A program made the translations under genes and the position numbers. The notes under the pieces are model-generated. The model did no database searches. It worked only from the letters and a program-made list of their open reading frames with translations, and was not told the DNA's origin. Below, piece by piece: positions 1 through 12,516 of a stretch of 64,000 bases of DNA. Within the stretch, counting starts at the first letter, position 1. Every line of letters begins with the position of its first letter. Source of the stretch: Begonia masoniana (Eukaryota; Streptophyta; Magnoliopsida; Cucurbitales; Begoniaceae); the NCBI GenBank assembly GCA_022432975.1, contig CM039511.1, positions 19,370,557-19,434,556 on the forward strand, in the 5' to 3' direction.

Positions 1-208
1 AGACGGGTACGATCAAATCGAAAGTAGTGAATACAAATTTAGGCCAATGTTGGAGAATATAGTAGGATGTTGGTTTAGAACCACGAAGGAGGACCGTAAG
101 TACAGACGATTAACCGAAGTAAAATATCGCGAGACAAGAAACGTTAATGTCAAGGACTATAAGCTATGGCAAATTTTGAGGACAAAATTCTAAATAAGGA
201 GGGTAGAA
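1..208 (+). mobile_element. Gypsy A: 3' end of internal region
   Basis: This is the last part of a Ty3/gypsy internal domain entering from the left. A reading frame near 166-205 ends in ANFEDKIL, like the C-terminal tail of plant chromovirus polyproteins. It is followed by a purine-rich tract (196-206) and then an LTR start. The upstream bases have one open frame of about 63 codons, but I do not recognise a domain in it. The rest of the element lies outside the window. Confidence 0.6.
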
Positions 209-561
209 TGTAATATCCGGCTCGTACGGATTATTGAGGATATTATTATTATATTATTGGATGGCATTTTTGTAAATATGTCAAATCAGTCCGTTTTACG
301 AAAAGAAAGCGTCATGACGATCTTAACAATTAATAGGAATTTTAAAGAAATTTAGGGAATTTTCGGAATAATATCGATATATTCCGAGTAAATACGCTTT
401 TCGTAATATAAAGGACGTTTTAATAAAAATAGTAAACGAGGTCCGTTTTGCGAACGGATAGTTTTGTTGGGACCCAGATAATAAGTTGGATTTATTGGCG
501 AAATAAGAAATTTGAAAGGGGTTGAAAACACGAGATGTAGTGATGTTTAATAAAATAGATG

Positions 562-595
<34 letters not shown>
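562..595. repeat. (ATT)n microsatellite
   Basis: A run of TTA/ATT triplets is followed by an A-rich run (596-613), inside LTR A. Confidence 0.9.
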
Positions 596-596
<1 letters not shown>

Positions 597-1576
597 ATAA
601 AAAAAAAAAAAAGAAGAAAACAAAACAAAACAACAGAATGCTTAGCATTCTGTTGTTCTTCGAATACCCGACGCCGAGAGAGACGAAGAGGAGGCGACGA
701 TCGACGAGCGCGACGATCACCGGCGATTCCGACCCTCTCCGACCAGACGCCGGCAACGAAGAGATTCCGGCCCCCTCCGCGCGCGAACCGCCTGGTATGG
801 TTCGGTTTCCACTCTATTTCCGGTTCTGTCGTGGCCGACGGTGATGAGCCGGATTTGGCTCCGATCACCGGCCGATTTTGAGAGTTCTCGGCATGGGTTT
901 GCCGACCCTTGGACCACCAATGGTCGCCGAGTTGTGAGGTGCCCGAATTGGGCGAAAAACAGCAAGCTCCGATTTAGGGCACTCTGGTTTTGGTGAGTGT
1001 AGCTTCGATTTTAGGTTAGATTATTCTAATTGAGGCTAATTATGGTCGATTGGTGAAGAAATTGATGAGAATTGATGAAAAACCGAAAATGGTGAAATTC
1101 CCGGTTTAGGGCAGATTCGGGTTTTGCTACAATTGACCTAGCTACGGTCGATTGTTTTAAAATTCCTTTTGGCAGGTTAAAATAGGTTATTAGGGGAGCG
1201 CGTGGCCGCTGGAATCGTTCGATTCCGATAACCGACGCGAAAGTTACGCGCGTTCGAAGTTTCGGGTCGGTTTTTACCGAACCCAAATAAGGGTCCGAAA
1301 TTGATAGGTTTATAGTAATTATCGATATAAAGGACGTATTAAACGTTATTGGACGGAGTTAGAGTGAATTGCGAGAAATGTTAAATTTGTGAATTTTCGG
1401 GTTTTTTAGGAAAACTCGTTAATTGTGATTTTAAACTATCGAGCGTAAATCGTTGTTTAAATACTTCGATTAGTTAGGTTAATATTTTAGGAAAATTCCT
1501 TAGTTAAGGTTTTTGTTCAATTTGGACGTTTAGAAGTTTAAACTCGTTTTAACGATAAACGTTGTAAATTGTTTAG

Positions 1577-1621
1577 GTGAACAGTGCTCGTGGACGGAGT
1601 TTGAGCTGCAACGGACACGAG
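1577..1621 (+). other. Putative 45-nt microexon in LTR A
   Basis: The segment is preceded by GTTTAG (acceptor-like) and followed by GTAAGT (donor-like). Counterparts of 44-47 nt with the same boundaries occur in LTRs B, C, G, I and J, while the flanking sequence varies. Splicing is inferred; there is no transcript evidence here. Confidence 0.5.
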
Positions 1622-1825
1622 GTAAGTTCTCGTGATCTTCTCTGGCCGATTGGCCTACACCGTACGTCGAATGTCGTGTCGAGGAATTTTGGAGACGCAC
1701 TTGTTTTATATTGCTTTGGTTGGGTAGCTAGGTTTATTTGTTTTATAGATTATGTTTTACAGTCTTTGATGGTATACAGTATTGCTTGTTTACTTTAAGA
1801 TATGAATTGTTCATGCATCATGGTT

Positions 1826-2370
1826 AACGAAAAGAGAAATGAAAAAGTAAATGAAAAGGTTAACGAAAAGGCTAACGAAAAGGATAACGAAAAGGTAAAC
1901 GAAAAGATTAACGAAAAGGTTAACGAAAAGGTGAACGAAAAGGTAACGAAAAGATTGAACGAAAAAGGTAACGAAAAGGTGAACGAAAAGGTAAACGAAA
2001 AGGTTAAACGAAAAGGCTGAACGAAAAGGTTAACGAAAGGCTAACAGAAAAGGTAAACGAAAAGGTAAACGAAAAGGTGAACGAAAAGGTTAACGAAAAG
2101 GCTAACGAAAAGGATACGAAAAGGTAACGAAAAGATAAACGAAAAGGTTAAAGAAAAGGTAATTGAAAGTTTAACGAAAAGGTTAACGCAAAGGATAACG
2201 ACAAGGTAAACGAAAAGGTAACGAAAAGGTAAACGAAAAGGTAAACGAAAAGGTAAAGAAAAGGTTAAGCGAAAAGGATAACGAAACGGATAACCGAAAA
2301 GGTAAACGAAAGGTTAACAGAAAGGTAAACGAAAAGGTGAACGAAAGGTTCACGAAAAAGTAAAACGATA
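1826..2370. repeat. AACGAAAAGG minisatellite in LTR A
   Basis: About 0.54 kb of degenerate tandem copies of AACGAAAAGGT(A/T/G). Unit length varies between 10 and 12 bases, so no reading frame is kept. It sits at the place where related LTRs have a short GAAAAGCACGAAAAAGG run, the likely seed. Confidence 0.9.
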
Positions 2371-3053
2371 GTATGGTTTATGAACAGATATGCATAGCAC
2401 GCATTTTCATTTACGTAGAGCTTGCTGAGATTTTTATCTCATAGTGTGTTATGTACGGTGTAGGTGATCTAGTTATCGAAGAACCAGGTGAGGATGAGAT
2501 TCCTCCTCCTGAGACATGATACAGTTGACGACGGATGGACGCGGGGGTGTGTTGGCGCAGTCGAGGCGTATTTGACCCGTGGGACTCATGGTTAGGTATT
2601 TTGATAATTTTGGGAATTGTCAGGATGAATGATGTATAGATTTTGACAGATTTTGGATGTTTTGGGCTGATGGCTGTATATACATTATAGGATGTTTGGT
2701 TCTGACAGATGATAGGTTATAATTATTGATGGTTGTATAGAAACATTTTAGGGTGTTTGATTCTGGTAGTTGATAGGTTGATATTTTAATGTTCTGAACG
2801 TTTTGGAAACCTGTTGTTATAAACTGTTTTGGTGATTTTGAAACAGGAGGATATGTTAAACTTTTAAACGGAACCACGCAGTTTATTTTCTTGAAAACGT
2901 GTTTGTTTAAGTAATTGTTTTTTATTTGTTTTTAAAGGTTTTATTCAATTGATTTTAAATTGTTTTCAAATTGTTTTCCGCATAAATGCTAAGGATAAAG
3001 GAAAATGAAAAATTTGTACGGTAAAATAAGGGTACAGTATTAGGGTCGTGACA

Positions 3054-3485
3054 AAGGTTCAGTTTAACGTTGATCTCGGCAATCTCAGCCCTGAGAGAAT
3101 CAAACATTATTCTGAAGTCTTCGGTTACTTGAGAAACTGTTTCTGACAATCGGGTATGAGCGAGCTCGATCTCATCGATGCGCTCCAGGACCCCGATCAT
3201 TGCACTTGTAGAACTTTCTCCTGTGTAGACTCCCTTTCCCTTTTCTTGTCGGGACTCGAGGGTCTCCACCCGATTCAGCAGCTCTGGAATCGGTATGGCA
3301 TCTATCCTGTTATGAATAGACGCTATCTCAGTAGGGAATTCAGACATTTCCCTCATTCGTTCTTCTATGAATCGAATGTTATCCGGTATGTCTTGCAAAT
3401 ACCGTAGTTCTTCTTCCAACTCGACGAGGCGCTCGAGTTGATCCGATGGGCCACTCGGCCTTTCCATCGAACTTTTCTTCGGCAT
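3054..3485 (-). pseudogene. Gypsy D gag, N-terminal part, truncated by LTR A
   Basis: Starting at ATG 3485, this reads about 144 codons and is cut at 3054 where LTR A begins; any further codons come from the LTR. The protein opens with MPKKSSMERPSG. It has heptad-like acidic helices (LERLVELEEELRYL, and the region near IDEIELAHTRLSETV), as in the coiled-coil N-terminus of some plant Ty3/gypsy Gag proteins. A primer binding site lies just upstream (3513-3526), which supports it as the first gene of the element. The capsid core, zinc knuckle and pol are not present. It would make virus-like particle protein in an intact copy. Lineage not assigned. Confidence 0.6.
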
Positions 3486-3512
3486 GATTTCTCACGATCT
3501 TGAGCCAACCTA

Positions 3513-3526
3513 GGGCTCTGATACCA
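3513..3526 (-). other. Primer binding site of gypsy D
   Basis: On the minus strand it reads TGGTATCAGAGCCC, complementary to the 3' end of initiator tRNA-Met, two bases after the LTR end at 3529. Confidence 0.8.
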
Positions 3527-3528
3527 AC

Positions 3529-3980
3529 TGTCACGGTCCTACTTTCGAGGGGCTTAACGAGACCGTGCGGCACCCAATATTGCACTTGTACTGGGTCAGC
3601 CAACGAGCGTGCCAACGGCACCGAGTGCCTACTTCGTTAGAGCGCTTGTGTCTAACGAGTAAGCAACGAGCGAGCAAGATTAATCGAAACGAGCATCATT
3701 GAGCATAGTGTGCATAAAGAGAGCGTATGTAAAAAGCTTGTTCATTGATTGGCAGCAAATTACATCAGTTGGTAGGCCGTGCAGTCATGCCTCTCCCCCT
3801 AAAGAGCAATCTGGACCATCTCCACTCTAGCAGGAGTAGACATGCTATGTGGGCGAGGAGTCACGCTTGCTAAAAATAGAAAGAAAAGAGTACAACAGAA
3901 TTACTAAAAAAGGAAATAAATCTACCTAGCAGCAAGGGCGGCCATAGGCAACATGCCTTGGACAAGCCCGGACCTTGACA
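3529..3980 (-). mobile_element. Gypsy D: 5' LTR (452 bp)
   Basis: In plus coordinates it runs from TGTCACGGTCC to GGACCTTGACA, with matching inverted ends TGTCA/TGACA. It is followed by CATAG (3981-3985), the presumed target duplication. The element lies on the minus strand; only this LTR and part of gag remain in view. It is inserted in the LTR of gypsy E. Confidence 0.75.
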
Positions 3981-4239
3981 CATAGCATTCATAGCATTTG
4001 TAACGACCCTAACAAGGTACCCTTATTTTCCGTACAAATTTTTCTTTTTACACGTACAAACTCTAAACCTGACTTTCGAGCGGAAATAAAACTTTAAAAA
4101 TTGTAATTGAGATTGTTAACGACGTTTGAAAACTACTTTAAAAACCATTCGAAATAATCTTAAAACCATTAAGTTAAACAATTAAAAACTAAAAGAAAAT
4201 AATTAAAATCTTTATGTTTAAAAATCAGCAAGCGGACAG

Positions 4240-4450
4240 AATAGGTGGCGATCAATCGCCAAAAACTGGTGATTGATCGCCCTTCGGCGATTGCTCCGGG
4301 TGAGCAATCGCCCTTCGGCGATTGCTCCGGGCGAGCAATCGCCCTTCGGCGATTACTCAAATCTCCAGGCAATCGCCGTGAGAAGGGGCGATTGATCGCC
4401 TCCAAGAGGCGATAAATCGCCATGCTCTCTGGAATTTCTCCAGAGAGCAC
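4240..4450. repeat. GATCGCC palindrome cluster in LTR C
   Basis: Repeated short inverted copies of GGCGATTGATCGCC and GAGCAATCGCCC follow one another. Next to them is a hairpin at 4424-4448 with arms GCTCTCTGGA/TCCAGAGAGC. The same hairpin and cluster occur in LTRs E and J. Confidence 0.85.
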
Positions 4451-6002
4451 AGCTTTCTCCTCCCTTCTTTCTTTCTTCCTTCATTCTTCACACAATCCTT
4501 ACATACATCTCACAAAATAGACTCCCCACATGAACTTTATCCAAACACTCAAAACCTACACAATTCACTTTTAAACATAATCAAACTTCGTAAAAACTGA
4601 CTGATTGGATCGCTCTAAATCCGTGCGTATCCTTACAGTCATAAATCACCTAAAATCATCAAATAAAACCCAATCAAATCCTCGAAACAAACATCGAACA
4701 TAAATATGAAATTTCCTTAAAACGTCACCAAAGACATACATTATCAAATCATTCAAATAGCACTACTTCAAACCTACATCCACTATAAATTTTCTAAATA
4801 ATAAACCTAACTATACACCCTAAAATCTATAATCTTTTAACCAACAAAACTAACTCACATCTCTTCGCCACAAAACAGTTCGGGGCGCACCATCGGACCA
4901 TCAAGCCAAACCAAAACACACCCCGTCGCCACGAGCACCATCTGTCGACCACCTATTCCTTGACATCGAGAGAACTCTCACCTTCACACCTGTCACCTAC
5001 ATCATGCAACATAAACATTAAGCCTAATGCTTAGTAAAGGAATGCACTATAGATGTCGTATGCATGAATGCATGACTTTTCATAAAACATGTTCATTTAC
5101 TTGTTATTATTCTTTTTCATTTTCGTTAACATGGATTAAGGTGGGGTTCTTGCCAGGGAGTAGGCCAAGTGCGTGTACATAGTCCTTTCGGCCGTATTCA
5201 TAGTCAATCGCGTGGAAGCGACATTGGTTTTGTTGTTATGGCCATACTGTCCCAACCCACACTTAATCATTACTTTTCATTTACATAATTCATGCATGAA
5301 GACATTTCATATGACTTTTGAGAGAACATGATGCATGAGGAATTCACGTATAACAGACCATCAAACATATCACTAAACAATTCACAATGTACATGGACAT
5401 ACATTATTCTTAATGAACTTCACAAACAACTAATAACTAACATCCTAGGCTACCCGACTCAGTAAACCCCACTGTAACGACCCGGGGAGGATCGCCACGA
5501 AATTCTTGACTTTACTTAAAACTTTAATTCATAATTGGACTCTCTTCTCCTTTTTTTTTAACAGTGTATCTAGCAGACTTAAAGACTTCAACTTATCTGA
5601 TGGAGAATTAATCTCTTGTACCTGACTTCTTAATGATATTACTTACTTAATCGCTCACAGACACGAGCGACCATACACGATCATCGGTTCTAAGACATAG
5701 TCGGGCGGAGATGAATTGCCCTCAAGTCGCTCGACTTCATCGATCTCAGATTGCATGGGTTTGCATGCATCAGAGCTCGCACCATCTGATTTGTATCATG
5801 CACATCACACAACTCTCTCACCGACGCCCAGCAGAAAACATCTACCGATACATGCTTCTCACGTGATCACTTAAACATCATCCAGTAGTGGACATCTATC
5901 GATGGACACGTGCAGCTCTCGTGACTCATTAAAACATCTACCGATAGACATGTGAAATTCACGTGTTCATCTAAGACATCTTCCGATAGCTTACAAGCTT
6001 TA

Positions 6003-6215
6003 CATCATCCGATCACTAAACACTCTACATCTGCCGATCGCTAGACGACAAAACTATACTTTCATCATCCGATGGCTAAACACTCTACATCTACCGATCG
6101 CTAGACGACAAAACTATACTTTCATCATCCGATGGCTAAACACTCTACATCTGCCGATCGCTAGACGACAAAATAGCACTTTCATCATCCGATGGCTAAA
6201 CACTCTACCGATAGG
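6003..6215. repeat. 60-bp tandem repeat in LTR B
   Basis: Three near-identical 60-bp units plus a partial one, each opening with CATCATCCGATGGCTAAACA. The same array is in the other LTR near 13044-13256. The units carry CTACC/GCCGATCG motifs that also occur, diverged, in the LTRs of element G. Confidence 0.9.
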
Positions 6216-7211
6216 AGAAAACACATCTTCCGGTAGAAACTCCTACCAAAAGGATTCATCCAACTTTCACATAACACAACTTAGCTAAGAAAGGCTCTTA
6301 CTGGTATAACAAATTCATTCAGAGTATAAATAGCGGAAGACTTGCATGACATAAATCCTTTAAAAGGAAACATATCCTCATATCCAATCCCAGACTCAAA
6401 AGTTAACTCAAACAATACTAACACCATCCTACATAATTCCAGTTCTTATATTCTTACTGACATAAGGGAGCAATAACCAGGGGTTATAATCGCCTCTCCA
6501 GTCCCGCACTGTCACTTTGAGTATCCTCCAGCAACCAGGTTTAAATATCCTCTTTGAAGTTCGTATCTTCACCTGTAGTCTCTTCACCTACATCATAAGG
6601 TTCATCTATAAGCCTAATACTTAGTAAGGAATGCGACATTAACATGAGTGCATGAATGCATAATTCAGAGAAAACATGCTCATAGATCATTTCTTGTTCA
6701 TATTCTTGTTCATATTCATCATTCATAATCATGAATCATATTCATTATTCGTAATCATTGTTCATAATCATTGTTCATATTCATCATTTCAGTTGTGTGG
6801 AATGAGAGAGGATTTGTGCCGGTAAAGGGGGTTCGATAGTGATTTTGATCATGGTCCCTACTGCGGGTCGTATACATATGTCCTTCTTTGGACTGTGACA
6901 TACGCTGAACCGCCCCCAACCCTTACTCAACCACGTTGCAGGGATTTTATCATCTTATCTTGTTCATGAGAAAACATGCTTTTAAAACATTTTCATATGC
7001 ATAAAACTTTCATGATGCGTGAATATGGAAACTCTTAAAACATCAAGCTACAGAGCAGAGCATTATCCATCATGGAATATTACTTTCGAGCTAAACGTCA
7101 TCAAGAACACTAGACATCCGCATAAGGGAGTTTCTAATCATCACATAGCCTTCTACTTAGTATCCTCTGATGTAGGGTCCTAATGACCGAGAAACCTATA
7201 CATTCACTTAC

Positions 7212-7258
7212 CTGGTCTCTTTAGCACTTTGAGCTTCTTTCTCTTCAAGCTTCTTCAC
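7212..7258 (-). other. Putative 47-nt microexon in LTR B (3' copy)
   Basis: On the minus strand it is preceded by TTTTAG and followed by GTAAGT. It is purine-rich with GAAGAAGC-like motifs, which resemble exonic splicing enhancers. The matching copy in the 5' LTR is 14253-14299. Confidence 0.5.
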
Positions 7259-7895
7259 CTAAAACATTTACATTGCAGTAGTTAAAACAAAATCCTAAAA
7301 GTTCTACTCACAAGTCATCATAAGATCTAATAGCTAAGAGTCATTCCCGAGTTCTTAGTCTAATATTCAATGTAGTCTAAAATTCCAAAATCAACACAGA
7401 CGGAATCGATAAATAATAACTCAGGGTTGGTTGTTTTAAATGTCCAGAATCAATTCGGAATGACATTACCAATCTCGGGTTTCAAAATGTCCTTATCAAT
7501 ACTCGGCCATCGAAGAATCCAAAACTTCAATATAGAGCTGAAAACAGAGCTAATAAACTAACAGATAGCCACATTGTCTAATGCATACATCAGGTGCAGA
7601 GTAGTCGAGTGGTGGCGGAGTAAACCGGCCGTCGAGGAGAGTAAGAACTTGCGAGAGAAGAAATCACCGGAAAGGAAGGTGTCGGCTACCGTGGTTTAAA
7701 TGAGGTTTGAATCCTTTCCTTTTTCTTTAAATACTGGCCTCAATCCTCCAATATTACAACTTTGCCACTCAACCTAGTTTAGATCCACATGTAATTAATT
7801 AAGCTTGGCATAACATCCTAAACTGCGAAGATTAAATATTTATGACCGTTAAAACAATTAGGAAAAATCACCTGGCCGTTATCTCGGGTGTTACA

Positions 7896-7909
7896 TCCAC
7901 CCCTCCTTA
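7896..7909 (-). other. Polypurine tract of gypsy B
   Basis: The minus strand reads TAAGGAGGGGTGGA immediately before the 3' LTR, the usual primer for second-strand synthesis. Confidence 0.85.
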
Positions 7910-7936
7910 AACAAAATTTTCGTCCCCGAAAATTGA

Positions 7937-10900
7937 TCAAACAAACAACTCTGGATACCTGTCTAACATGACCTGTCGTCGCTCCCACGTGGCTTCTTCA
8001 ATGCCATGATTCTTCTATAAAACTTTGACCAACGGAATCTCTTTGTTCCTCAGAGTCTTAACTGCGGATTCCAATATCTGCACTGGCTTCTCTTCATATG
8101 TTAGCGTCGGCTCAATCTCAAAATCCACTGGTTTAACAACTTGTGTAGGGTGCTGTATACATTTCCTTAACATTGACACATGGAAAACATTATGAACTTT
8201 ATCCAATGATGGAGGCAACTGCAGTCTGTAAGCTGTACTACCGATTCTAGCCAAAACAGGGAATGGTCTAATAAATCATGGATTAAGCTTTCCCCTCCTG
8301 CCAAATCTTAGTACTCCTTTAAATGGTGAAACCTTCAGGAAAACTTCATCACCAACAGCAAATTCAAGATCTATCCTCCTTTTGTTTGCATAACTTTTCT
8401 GTCGGCTTTGTGCAGTAATCATCCTCCTCTTAATAGTGGCAATCTTGTCCGACATCTGCTGCAACATCTCGGGACCTATGAGTTTTGCTTCACCAACTTC
8501 ATCCCAATACAGAGGTGATCTACATTTCCTACCATACAACGCCTCATAAGGTGCCATACCTATGGTTGAGTGGTAACTATTGTTGTAAGAAAACTCAACC
8601 AAGGGTAGGTATCTGCTCCAAGATGTTTGGAACTCTAGCACACAAGCCCTCAACATATCCTCAAGTATTTGGATAGTCCTTTCTGATTGACCATCTGTCT
8701 GCAGGTGGAAAGCAGTGCTGAAAGACAACTTTGTACCTAATGTGCCCTATAAGCTTTGCCAAAACCTCGAGGTGAATCTAGGATCGTGATCAGAGACGAT
8801 AGATGCAGGAATTCCATGCAACCTAATAACTTCTTGTACATAAAGATCAGCAAGCTGGTCCATCGAGTAGGTTGTCCTTACTGGTAAGAAATGGGCCGAT
8901 TTTGTCAGTCTATCAATCACAACCCAAATACTATCATGTCCCTTAGTTGTCTTAGGTAATCCTACAACGAAATCCATAGCTATGTGCTCCCACTTCCACT
9001 CGGGAATAGGTAGGGGCTGAAGGGTACCTCCTGGACGTTGGTGCTCAGCTTTAACTTGTTGGCAAACCAAACACGACTCTACATACTTAGCAACATCTCT
9101 CTTTAAGTTTGGCCACCAATAGAGTGACTTCAGGTCTCGATACATCTTGGTGCTTCCAGGATGCACAGAAAAGGGAGACGAGTGCGCCTCGGCCAAGATT
9201 ATCTTACGTAATTCTTCATCATTAGGGACGTACCATCTATTTCTAAACCTCAGAATCCCATCCTTGGAAAGACTAAACTCGGAGGTGGGGTCCTTCACCT
9301 TGTTCATCATGCTGTTATTCTCCTCAGAGTCCTTCTGTTGTGCTTCTTTGATCTTTTCTAAAACCGTTGGTTGAATGGTCAAATTTGCAAGCAAAGCTGA
9401 CAACTCTGGAACTATCTCCAATTCAAACCTCTGAACTTCTGTCCTCAAAGGTATAGACATGGTTGACACGACGGATTGCATAGTTGTTGACATCCTGCTC
9501 AATGCGTCAGCTACAGAGTTAGCCTTACCCGGGTGATACTTGATCTCAAAGTCGTAATCCTTGACAAATTCCAACCAACGCCTCTGCCTCATGTTCAATT
9601 CCTTTTGTGTAAAGAGTTACTTCAGACTTTTATGGTCAGAAAACACCTCACACTGCTGTCCATATAAGTAGTTTCTCCATATCTTCAAGGCAAAAACAAC
9701 AGCGGCTAATTCTAAATCATGGGTGGGATAGTTCTGTTCATAACTCTTTAACTGTCTAGAGGCATACGCTACAACTTTGCCTTCTTGCATCAAAACACAG
9801 CCCAAACCAACTTTTGATGCATCACAAAATATGCTAAACTTTCCTTCTTCGGTTGGAAGGGTCAATACTGGGGCTGTTGTTAACTTCACCTTCAACGTCT
9901 GGAAGCTATCCTCACAAGCTTCGGTCCAAGAATATTTATTGTCCTTCTTTGTCAAATTCGTCAGGGGCTTAGCTATCATAGAAAATCCTTTGATGAACTT
10001 TCTGTAATAGCCTTCCAATCCAAGGAAACTGCGGACTTTGTTGGCATTCTTTGGTTGTGGCCAATCCTTTACTGCCTGAATTTTGGTCGGGTCCACTGAT
10101 ATGCCATTAGCAGAAACTACATGACCAAGAAAATTAACCTTGTCCAACCAAAATTCACACTTGGACAACTTGGCATAAAGCTGGTGCTCCTTCAATGTTG
10201 TCAAAACTATTCTTAAATGTTCTGCATGGTCAGCTTCAGTCCGTGAGTATATCAGGATATCATCTATGAACACAATTACAAATTTGTTTAAATACTCACG
10301 AAACACTCGATTCATTAAGTCCATAAAAGCTGCAGGTGCATTAGTCAGCCGAAACGACATGACCAAGAATTCATAGTGTCCATAACGGGTTCTGAAGGCT
10401 GTCTTTGGTATATCTCCTTCCTTAACTTTCAGTTGGTAATAACCCGAACGTAAATCTATTTTTGAAAACACCTTTGCTCCATGCAGTTGGTCAAACAAAT
10501 CATTAATTCGGGGTAAGGGGTACTTATTCTTGATTGTCAACTTATTTAGTTCTCTGTAGTCTATGCACATTCTAAGGGAACCATCTTTCTTCTTGACAAA
10601 TAAGATAGGTGCACCTCAAGGGGAACTGCTAGGGCGTATAAATCCTTTGTCTACTAATTCCTGTAGTTGGGCTTTTAACTCCTTTAGTTCAACAGGTGCC
10701 ATACGGTAAGGGTTCTTAGATACCGGTAATGCCTCGGGATATGTATCAATTACAAACTCTATTTCTCTATCAGGAGGTAATCCTGGCAAGTCATCTAAGA
10801 ACGCCTCAGGGAACTCTCTGACTATGGGGATATCTTGTAACTCTATCTTATTCTTCACTCGAACATCCATTACGCTAGCTAAGTAACTCTCACAACCATT

Positions 10901-12354
10901 TTTCAGTAACTGGTAAATTTCTAGTGAGGATATAATCGGTATTTTGCTTATCTTAGGAATAGCTTGGAAGGAATAATGATCACCATTTGGGGGTCGAAAA
11001 TCAACCATCCCAGATCTACAACTTATTGTGGCATAATGCCTAAATAACCAATCCATTCCTAATATCACCTCGTATCCTTTCATGTCAATTACAATCAGTT
11101 CTACATATAGTCTCTTACTTCCTAAGGACACAACATCACCTTTAACAATCTGTTCAGAATGTAGGGACTTCCCTGATGGTAACATAACATCATATGGCCT
11201 TTCGGCTGGTAAAAGTTCTAAGTTGTGTTGGCATACAAATAAAGTTGATATAAACGAGTTGTGGCTCCCGTATCTATAAGTGTGTAAGCAGCAAAACCAA
11301 AGATCGCAATGGTACCTGTTATCACTGTATGCGGCACCGTGTCCTCATCTTCCATCATAGCAAAAACTCTAGGTGCTATCCTTGCACGGTTCGGATCTGG
11401 CGGCATGGGGCAGTCTCTGACTATGTGTCCAACCTTATCACATCTGAAACAGCGGCCAGAACGCAACTTGCATTCGCCGGGGTGATTCTTCTGACAGGTG
11501 GGGCATAAGGGGGCCAGAGGCCTCTTTCCCTTTCCTTGGTCATCAATCTGGTTGTATGGCCTCTTCACACCTTTCTGCTGCTGTGGTCCCCTGTTCTGCT
11601 GTGGCTGCCAGCCCTTGTTCGGTCGTGGTGGCTGTTGGACATCCTTGGTAATCTTCTTTGACTGATCACGCTGCTCATACACTGTTATTTCAGCCTCCTC
11701 CATTTCCAAGGCCTTAGCTGTGACCTCGGTATACGGCACATTGTAGACACCAGCAGTTTTCACCTTCATATACAAGCTTGGCTTCAGTCCTTGAACAAAC
11801 TGATAGATCTTATCCTCCTCGTCTTCCACCAAACGAGATGCAAACCGAGATAAAGCCTCAAATCTACATATGTAATCCGTCACTGAACCAGTCTGTCGAA
11901 GATTCATAAACTCCTTCTTCTTATTGGCCCGAACAGTCCGGTTGAAATACTTGTCAAAGAAGGCCGTCTTGAACCTTCCCCAGGTCATAGCTTCTGCATC
12001 AGTCGAGCTCTGGACCGAGTTCCACCAATGCCTCGCATCCAGTTCCAAGTGATAGACAACACATGTGACTTTATCTCCTTCTTCCACCTTTGCATACTTG
12101 AACATGTCCTCCATCTTTTGAATCCATTCCTCAGCATAAACTGGATCTGAAACTTGACCATTGAAAAGCGGGGGTCGAAGTCGGTGAAAACGCTCATCCC
12201 CATGTTCTCGGGCAATATTCGTACTCGAATTCCCTTGTTCTTCCCTGGCGGTCATGAGCTGCTCAACTTGGCGGGATTGGCGAATAACTAGCTCAGTCAG
12301 CTGAGCAATGGTGTGACTATCCACATTGTCGTCTCTCTGTTGACCTCTCACCAT
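7937..12354 (-). pseudogene. Gypsy B gag-pol polyprotein, broken
   Basis: Reading from MVRGQQRDD at 12354, the order is: Gag capsid; CCHC zinc knuckle ([14 protein letters not shown]); aspartic protease (LIDTGATT); reverse transcriptase with FIDDIL; RNase H ([11 protein letters not shown]); integrase with zinc-binding region, VIDRL and HFLPV; and a C-terminal chromodomain-like end. A one-base loss near 11262, just after the protease motif, shifts frame. In-frame stops lie at 10616, 9617, 8747, 8276 and 8015. Several of these fit transitions at Trp, Gln or Arg codons. The ATG was chosen because it follows the acceptor-like TTTAG/GAATCCC by a few bases and matches the start in element G. It cannot make a full polyprotein. 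Confidence 0.9.
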
Positions 12355-12364
12355 CTTGGGATTC

Positions 12365-12426
12365 CTAAACAATTAGTCATAAACACATCTTAACTTAATG
12401 ACATTGCTAGAATCTTAAACACTTAC
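12365..12426 (-). other. Intron-like segment upstream of gag, gypsy B
   Basis: A 62-nt stretch on the minus strand from GTAAGT (after CAACT) to GTTTAG, between the primer binding site and gag. Elements G (47095-47157) and I (61749-61811) have the same borders and 63 nt. Confidence 0.5.
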
Positions 12427-12500
12427 AGTTGCTGGAGTGTGCTCATGTGACAGTCAGTGCTGGAAGACAGTCTGCAGAATCGGTTTTAGAACCCGGTTTT

Positions 12501-12512
12501 GCTCTGATACCA
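12501..12512 (-). other. Primer binding site of gypsy B
   Basis: The minus strand reads TGGTATCAGAGC, complementary to initiator tRNA-Met, four bases from the 5' LTR. Confidence 0.9.
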
Positions 12513-12516
12513 TAAT

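Larger units (their letters stand above)
209..3053 (+). mobile_element. Gypsy A: 3' LTR (2.8 kb)
   Basis: The LTR runs from TGTAATATCC to GTGACA. It directly follows a polypurine tract, and it abuts D gag with no primer binding site, so it is a 3' LTR. It is homologous in segments to LTR I (59247-61661) and solo LTR J (31317-35069): the GCTCGTGGACGGA stretch, the GTGTAGGTGATC stretch and the AGGGTCG end. Its length is raised by an AACGAAAAGG minisatellite. It lacks the GATC palindrome cluster of its relatives. The base run AAGGT after 3053 should recur left of the element, outside the window. Confidence 0.8.
5473..7895 (-). mobile_element. Gypsy B: 3' LTR
   Basis: 2,423 bp, ending GGGTGTTACA (minus-strand start TGTAACACCC). 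It contains a 60-bp tandem repeat (6003-6215), an ATTCATATTCAT-type low-complexity stretch (6670-6785) and the conserved AG...GTAAGT segment (7212-7258). Confidence 0.95.

Noticed and set aside
6541..6732. A 63-codon frame repeated at 13582-13773
   Set aside because: It recurs only because both are LTRs of element B; it overlaps low-complexity ATTCAT sequence and has no gene features.
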